A program made the position numbers and the translations under genes. Source: DATBIO01 sp036556965 (lineage in GTDB: Bacteria > Acidobacteriota > Vicinamibacteria > Fen-336). Taken from it: DNA of 9,629 nucleotides. The notes beneath the pieces are model-generated. The model did no database searches. It was not told where the DNA came from and saw only the letters and a list, made by a program, of their open reading frames with translations. Position 1 is the first letter of the stretch. The number at the start of each line of letters is the position of its first letter. This document shows positions 5,729 to 9,629 of this stretch, piece after piece. The stretch spans positions 1 to 9,629 of the forward strand of contig DATBIO010000115.1 of assembly GCA_036556965.1 (NCBI GenBank), in the 5' to 3' direction.

Positions 5729-7065
5729 GCGGCCGCGCGGCGCTTGCGGGCCGGCTTGCGCGCCCCGCGGGCGGTCACGCCCCAGAGCCCGAGCACGGCC
5801 AGGGCGCCGGCCAGGGCCAGCTCCCACCACGCGAGCCACAGCCCGCTCGCCATGCCCCGGGCCCACGCCGCCACGCCCAGCACGGCCAGGCCGGCCGCGG
5901 GCATCAGCGCCCCGACGTTCCAGGCGCGCGGCCTGAAGGCAGCCAGGTTCGGGAGCAGGAAGACCCAGAGCGCGGGCACGGGGTGCCTCCACAACAGCGT
6001 CGCGAAGAGGGCGGCGCGGATCGCGGCCAGGGGCAGGGCCCGGCCTCCCGCGCGCGCTCCCACGAGGAGCGCGGGCGCCAGCGAGAGCCCCCCCGCGAGA
6101 AGGAGGCCCCCTCGTCCGAGCACGGACGTACCCACCGCGTACCAGTCGGCTTCCACCGACGCCCCCCGCGGGGTGCGGGCCAGCTCCTGCACCGCCCCCA
6201 GCACGGCCTGTCCCATGCGCGCGAGCGCGGCGGGCGCGATCTTGTCCGCGGTGTCCGTGGGCTGGTGGTACCAGGGATAGAACGTGCTGAACGACGAGTC
6301 CGAGGTGAACACGGCGGGGTGTCCCGCCTGCAGGAAGGAGAGGTCGTCGCCGTACAGGCGGACGCGGAACGTCCTTACCCCGGGCTGGGCGAGCCACCCG
6401 AGCCGCGGGTCCAGGACGCCGAAGGGCTGGCCGTTGTCCGCCGACCCACGGAGGGCGGCGCGCACCACCCACCCCGGCGCCACCACCGCGCGGCCCTCCC
6501 GCCGGGGGTCGGCGTAGGCGATGGTGTGCAGCACGGGCCGGCCCGGCGCGTAGCCCGACATCTCCACGTCGAGGGCGGCCACCATGCGCGCGAGGTCGCG
6601 CCCGGGCGCGCGCAGCCAGGCCCGGGACCCGGTGGTGGTGGCCCGGCGCGTGCTCCAGGCCTCCTCCCCGTCCCAGGAGGCGAACACCACCGTGCGCGGA
6701 GGCGGCCGCCGCACCAGCGCGCGCGCGACCTCGATGACCACGCCCACGCCGCCCCCGTCGTCGTAGGCGCCGGGGGCCTCGGGCGCGGTGTCGTGGTGCG
6801 CGCCCACCACCAGCCACTCCGGGCCGGGGCCGCGCAGCACGCCCGTCACGTTGGTGCCGGCGATCCCGTCCGTGATGAACGGCTCCAGCCGGACGTCGCC
6901 CAGGCCCACGGCCCGGAACTGCGCGGCCACGTACTGGGCGGCCACCTGCGCGCGGGGCGAGCCCCACGGATGCGGGCCGAGCGCGGCCAGGGCCGCGGCG
7001 TGTCCGCGCGCCGCCTCGCCGTCGATGGTGACGGCGAGAAGGAGGCCGCCCGCGAGCGCGCTCAT
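5725..7065 (-). CDS. M28-family zinc aminopeptidase with C-terminal membrane domain
   Basis: This 446-residue protein has a complete M28 di-zinc site: His90 and Asp92 in GAHHDT, bridging Asp102 in AYDDGGG, catalytic Glu134 and ligand Glu135 in DGEE, Asp166 in ALDVEM, and His267 in YHQPTDT. The first ~18 residues form a short hydrophobic leader that could be a signal peptide or anchor, so the catalytic domain is probably outside the cytoplasm. After about residue 315 come roughly five hydrophobic segments (near 318-337, 343-359, 362-377, 382-402 and 408-430), then a basic tail (KPARKRRAAA). This is a membrane-tethered peptidase, distantly recalling multi-TM M28 proteins such as ER metallopeptidase 1. 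Substrates are unknown, with peptide scavenging a reasonable guess. ATG 7065 is preferred because the longer frame from 7140 would overlap the divergent cupredoxin gene and hide the leader. It is convergent with the phosphoesterase. Confidence 0.9.
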   Translation of the reverse strand: MSALAGGLLLAVTIDGEAARGHAAALAALGPHPWGSPRAQVAAQYVAAQFRAVGLGDVRLEPFITDGIAGTNVTGVLRGPGPEWLVVGAHHDTAPEAPGAYDDGGGVGVVIEVARALVRRPPPRTVVFASWDGEEAWSTRRATTTGSRAWLRAPGRDLARMVAALDVEMSGYAPGRPVLHTIAYADPRREGRAVVAPGWVVRAALRGSADNGQPFGVLDPRLGWLAQPGVRTFRVRLYGDDLSFLQAGHPAVFTSDSSFSTFYPWYHQPTDTADKIAPAALARMGQAVLGAVQELARTPRGASVEADWYAVGTSVLGRGGLLLAGGLSLAPALLVGARAGGRALPLAAIRAALFATLLWRHPVPALWVFLLPNLAAFRPRAWNVGALMPAAGLAVLGVAAWARGMASGLWLAWWELALAGALAVLGLWGVTARGARKPARKRRAAA

Positions 7066-7074
7066 GCGGCCGGC

Positions 7075-7080
7075 ATCATA
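7075..7080 (-). promoter_or_regulatory. -10-like TATGAT upstream of the M28 peptidase gene
   Basis: On the minus strand TATGAT has one mismatch to TATAAT and ends nine bases before the ATG at 7065. No -35 hexamer is recognisable at the expected distance. The geometry implies a leaderless or nearly leaderless transcript and supports the 7065 start over the upstream one. Confidence 0.45.
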
Positions 7081-7085
7081 CCCGG

Positions 7086-7094
7086 TGCTAGAAT
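7086..7094 (+). promoter_or_regulatory. Extended -10-like TGCTAGAAT upstream of the cupredoxin gene
   Basis: The sequence TGC-TAGAAT matches an extended -10 element (TGn plus a hexamer one base from consensus) and ends nine bases before the GTG at 7104. The extended TG motif can compensate for a missing -35, and none is visible. It would serve the cupredoxin-kinase pair. It lies back to back with the M28 -10-like site, eight bases away as hexamers. Confidence 0.5.
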
Positions 7095-7103
7095 CCGCGA
7101 GCG

Positions 7104-7748
7104 GTGCGCGTCCTCGCCCTGTGCTTCCTCGCGTCCGCAAGCCCTTCCCTGGCGGGAACCATCGCCGGGCGCGTGGAGGTCCTGGACAAGGGACGGCCTC
7201 TCGCCGACCACTCCGACGTGGTGGTGTACGTGGACGGGGTGAAGGCCGCCCCCCGGCCCGCGGCCGCCACGGTGCGCATGAAGAACAAGAGCTTCACCCC
7301 GCGCGTGGTGGCGGTGCCCGTGGGCGGCACGGTGCACTTCCCCAACGACGACAACATCCTGCACAACGCCTTTTCCGTCTCCCGGCCGAACGCCTTCGAC
7401 CTCAAGCTCTACAAGCGGCCGAAGAGCGGCTCCTATACGTTCCTGCAGCCGGGGGTGGTGCGCGTCTACTGCAACATCCACCCGCAGATGAGCGCCATCG
7501 TGGTGGTGCGCGACAACCCGTTCTTCGCCATGGCCGCGCCCGACGGCTCCTTCGCCCTGGAGGGCGTGCCCGCGGGCCGCCACACCGTGCGCGCCTGGCA
7601 CGACCGCGGCGGCGAGACGCAGGCGGTGGTCACGGTGGGCGAGCACGGGAAGGCCGCCACCAAGCTGAGCCTGGACACCTCGAGCTACAAGCGTGTCCAG
7701 CACAAGCGGAAGGACGGCTCGAGCTACGGCGCCATCGAGCGCTACTGA
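7104..7748 (+). CDS. Secreted cupredoxin (plastocyanin-like blue copper) protein
   Basis: This 214-residue protein starts at GTG with a short signal peptide (MRVLALCFLASASPSLA, likely cleaved before GT), so it should act outside the cytoplasmic membrane. Residues about 58-135 form a cupredoxin domain with type 1 copper ligands His87 (in HNAFS), Cys123, His126 and Met129 in CNIHPQM. The preceding FPNDDNILHN is typical of plastocyanin-like proteins often annotated as methylamine utilization proteins. A second beta-rich segment (about 146-190, DGSFALEGVPAGRHTVRAWHD) resembles carboxypeptidase-regulatory/transthyretin-like repeats. The Lys/Arg-rich C-terminus (YKRVQHKRKDGSS) is distinctive. Expected role is electron transfer or copper binding; the partner is unknown. 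No redox enzyme adjoins it. Instead a sensor kinase begins 8 nt downstream, so a sensory accessory role is inferred. There is no clear ribosome-binding site, in line with the close -10-like element. Confidence 0.88.
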   Translation: MRVLALCFLASASPSLAGTIAGRVEVLDKGRPLADHSDVVVYVDGVKAAPRPAAATVRMKNKSFTPRVVAVPVGGTVHFPNDDNILHNAFSVSRPNAFDLKLYKRPKSGSYTFLQPGVVRVYCNIHPQMSAIVVVRDNPFFAMAAPDGSFALEGVPAGRHTVRAWHDRGGETQAVVTVGEHGKAATKLSLDTSSYKRVQHKRKDGSSYGAIERY

Positions 7749-7756
7749 GCCACCTC

Positions 7757-9629
7757 TTGGGCCTCACCCAGAAGATCCTGCTCTTCACCGGCCTCCTGGT
7801 GGTGGCGCTGGTGGGGTCCACCGTGGCCTTCACCAGCCGGCAGGCCGACCGGCTGGCCACCGCCGCCATCGACGAGGGGCTCAGCGAGACGCGGCAGGCC
7901 TGGCAGACCTACCAGGCGGACCGCTTCAACAAGCTGAAGCTGGGGGTGCGCGTCCTGGCCAACGATCCCGCCTTCAAGTCGCTGGTGGAGCTGAACGACC
8001 CCGTCACCCTGCTCGACACCCTGCGCGAGCGGCTGGGCGAGATCAACGCCGACTTCTACCTGGCCACCGACCCCGCGGGGGTGGTGGTCGCGCGCACGGA
8101 CCGGCCCGCCGACCAGGGCCGCGACCTCGCCCAGGACCCCCTGGTGCGCAAGCCCCTCGAAGGCGAGGAGGCGGCCACCATCTGGTCGCACGAGGACAGG
8201 CTCTTCCACGCCGTCTCGGTGCCCATGCTGGTGGGCCCCGACCTCAAGGGCGTGCTCATCGCGGGCTACGGCATCGGCGAGCAGCTCGCCTCCGACCTCC
8301 GCAAGCTGACCCACAGCGAGATCGCATTCGTGGCCCACCCCGGGGCGCAGGCGCCGCGCTTGGTGGTCTCCACGCTCGGCCCGCGCGAGGGCTCGCTGCG
8401 CGACGCGCTGGGGGGCCTGCCCCCGGCCAGCGAGCAGGGGCCGCCCTTCGCGCTGGCCCTGGGCGGGGACCGCCACGTCGGGGTGCGCGTGCCCCTCACC
8501 GCGGCCACCGGAGAGGCGGTGGGGTCGCTCGTCGCCCTGCGCAGCATGAGCGCGGAAACGGCGGCCTTCCGCTCTTTCCGCACCAGCCTGATCGGCGTCT
8601 CGCTGGTGGTGATGGTGGCCGGCCTCCTCGTGGCCTGGCTCAGCGCGCGCGGGATCACGGGACCCGTGCGCCGGCTGGTGGGGCGCGTGGAGAGGGCGCG
8701 CGACGGCCGCTACGCGGGCGCGGTGGCGGTGGACACCAGCGACGAGATCGGCGTCCTCGCCCGTGCCTTCAACAACCTGCTCTCCGACCTCCGGGAGAAG
8801 GAGCAGATGATCGGCTTCCTCAAGGAGGGCATGACCCTGCTCAAGAAGGGCTCGGGGGTGACGGGGGACGGGAGCCTGACCGACGCCCCCACCCTCTCCC
8901 TCGAGAGCTCGCCCGTGCCCGGGGCCCCGCCCGTGGAGGAGGGATCCACGTTCGGCGGCCGCTACGTGATCCTGGGCAAGCTGGGGATGGGCGGCACGGG
9001 CGTGGTCTTCCGCGCGCGCGACCAGAAGCTGGACGAGGTGGTGGCGGTCAAGGTGGTGCGCACGGAGCTGCTGCGCGAGGACCCGCAGCTCCTCGACCGC
9101 TTCAAGCAGGAGATCAAGCTGGCCCGCCGCATCACCCACCGCAACGTCCTCCGCACGCACGACTTCGGGGAGACGGGCGGAACCCCGTACATCTCGATGG
9201 AGTACCTGGAGGGCGTCACCCTCAAGGACCTCATCCGCCATCGTGGCGCGCTCCCGCTGGCGGTGGGCCTGAGCGTGGCCAAGCAGGCCTGCCAGGGCCT
9301 GGAGGCCGCGCACGAGGTGGGAGTCGTCCACCGGGACGTGAAGCCCCAGAACATGCTGATCCTGCCCGAGACGGGCGAGCTGAAGATCATGGACTTCGGC
9401 ATCGCCCGGGTCTCGGAGGTGGAGGGCGGGGCCCCGGGCTCGGGGCTCACCACCGCGGGCATGGTCATGGGCACGCCCGACTACATGCCCCCCGAGCAGG
9501 CCCAGGGCCATCCCGCCGACTTCCGCTCCGACATCTACTCGCTCGGGATCGTGCTCTTCGAGACCTACACCGGCCGGCTGCCCTTCACCGGGGAGACGAT
9601 CATGAAGATCGTGATGGGCCACATCCAGA
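7757..9629 (+). CDS. Transmembrane Cache-like/HAMP Ser/Thr protein kinase (3' partial)
   Basis: The frame runs open for 624 codons to the window edge, so the C-terminus is missing. Residues 6-26 form a transmembrane segment. About 27-275 is an extracytoplasmic sensor whose middle (NADFYLATDPAGVVVARTD to GVLIAGYGIG) looks Cache-like. A second transmembrane segment (about 278-296) leads into a HAMP domain (about 297-350; TGPVRRLV, DEIGVLARAFN) and a Ser/Thr/Pro-rich linker. A Hanks kinase domain starts near 402: glycine loop GKLGMGGTGVV, Lys432, Glu452, HRDVKPQN with Asp527, DFG (546-548), activation-loop Thr565/Thr566, and GTPDYMPPE. All catalytic residues are intact, so an active kinase is expected. 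TTG 7757 is chosen because it gives a conventional N-terminus just before the membrane helix; CTG 7745, overlapping the upstream stop, is the only other nearby candidate. It is very likely co-transcribed with the cupredoxin. Confidence 0.92.
   Translation, partial: MGLTQKILLFTGLLVVALVGSTVAFTSRQADRLATAAIDEGLSETRQAWQTYQADRFNKLKLGVRVLANDPAFKSLVELNDPVTLLDTLRERLGEINADFYLATDPAGVVVARTDRPADQGRDLAQDPLVRKPLEGEEAATIWSHEDRLFHAVSVPMLVGPDLKGVLIAGYGIGEQLASDLRKLTHSEIAFVAHPGAQAPRLVVSTLGPREGSLRDALGGLPPASEQGPPFALALGGDRHVGVRVPLTAATGEAVGSLVALRSMSAETAAFRSFRTSLIGVSLVVMVAGLLVAWLSARGITGPVRRLVGRVERARDGRYAGAVAVDTSDEIGVLARAFNNLLSDLREKEQMIGFLKEGMTLLKKGSGVTGDGSLTDAPTLSLESSPVPGAPPVEEGSTFGGRYVILGKLGMGGTGVVFRARDQKLDEVVAVKVVRTELLREDPQLLDRFKQEIKLARRITHRNVLRTHDFGETGGTPYISMEYLEGVTLKDLIRHRGALPLAVGLSVAKQACQGLEAAHEVGVVHRDVKPQNMLILPETGELKIMDFGIARVSEVEGGAPGSGLTTAGMVMGTPDYMPPEQAQGHPADFRSDIYSLGIVLFETYTGRLPFTGETIMKIVMGHIQ

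Noticed and set aside
2741..6967. A 1408-codon open frame on the minus strand spanning the RNB, phosphoesterase and M28 loci
   Set aside because: It is low-complexity Gly/Arg/Pro/Ala sequence with no motif and crosses genes with complete catalytic signatures. High GC suppresses stop codons, producing such shadows.
7110..7124. A possible lipobox around Cys7 of the cupredoxin
   Set aside because: The residues before Cys (LAL) do not fit a lipobox and only six residues precede it. A normal signal-peptidase site after SLA fits better.
7066..7140. An N-terminally extended M28 start at 7140
   Set aside because: It would place a polar extension before the hydrophobic leader and overlap the divergent cupredoxin signal peptide. 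ATG 7065 with its nearby TATGAT is more economical.
7742..9622. A 626-codon antisense open frame opposite the kinase gene
   Set aside because: The plus-strand kinase has every catalytic motif, a HAMP domain and two membrane segments. The antisense product is His/Gly/Arg-rich with no recognisable domain.

Overview
The window is very GC-rich bacterial DNA with tightly packed genes, tiny intergenic gaps, several GTG/TTG starts and few Shine-Dalgarno sites. A Hanks-type kinase with an extracytoplasmic sensor, a secreted cupredoxin and an M28 peptidase with a membrane tail recall soil or sediment lineages such as Acidobacteriota or Myxococcota. That placement is an impression from gene content and is not proven by the sequence. 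No tRNA, rRNA, CRISPR array, insertion sequence or phage gene was seen.

Region 1 (1-2744, + strand) is a four-gene operon: a rhodanese-E1 fusion (5' end outside the window), a CysM-type cysteine synthase, a JAMM metallopeptidase and a small sulfur-carrier protein ending in Gly-Gly. Two of the three junctions are stop/start overlaps and the third has a clean ribosome-binding site. Together the products make a complete sulfur-carrier route to cysteine of the kind known from mycobacteria (MoeZ, CysM, Mec, CysO). The E1 activates and thiocarboxylates the carrier, the synthase attaches the carrier sulfur to a serine-derived acceptor, and the JAMM protease frees cysteine. A perfect 8-bp hairpin closes the operon.

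Region 2 (2773-4743, - strand) is a divergent RNase II/R-family protein. It has almost no N-terminal RNA-binding region, a Gln in place of one of the four conserved catalytic-site Asp residues, and three S1-like C-terminal units repeated every 86 residues.

Region 3 (about 4844-5728, + strand) is a metallophosphoesterase. It converges on an M28 peptidase (5725-7065, - strand), and both stop codons lie in one CTAG.

Region 4 (7104-9629, + strand) is a secreted cupredoxin followed 8 nt later by a Cache-like/HAMP transmembrane Ser/Thr kinase that runs off the window. The arrangement suggests a copper- or redox-linked sensory pair.

All three genes that begin at a divergent intergenic gap and have a well-placed start (RNB, M28, cupredoxin) carry a TANNNT -10-like hexamer only 9-11 nt before the start codon. 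This points to leaderless or near-leaderless transcripts.
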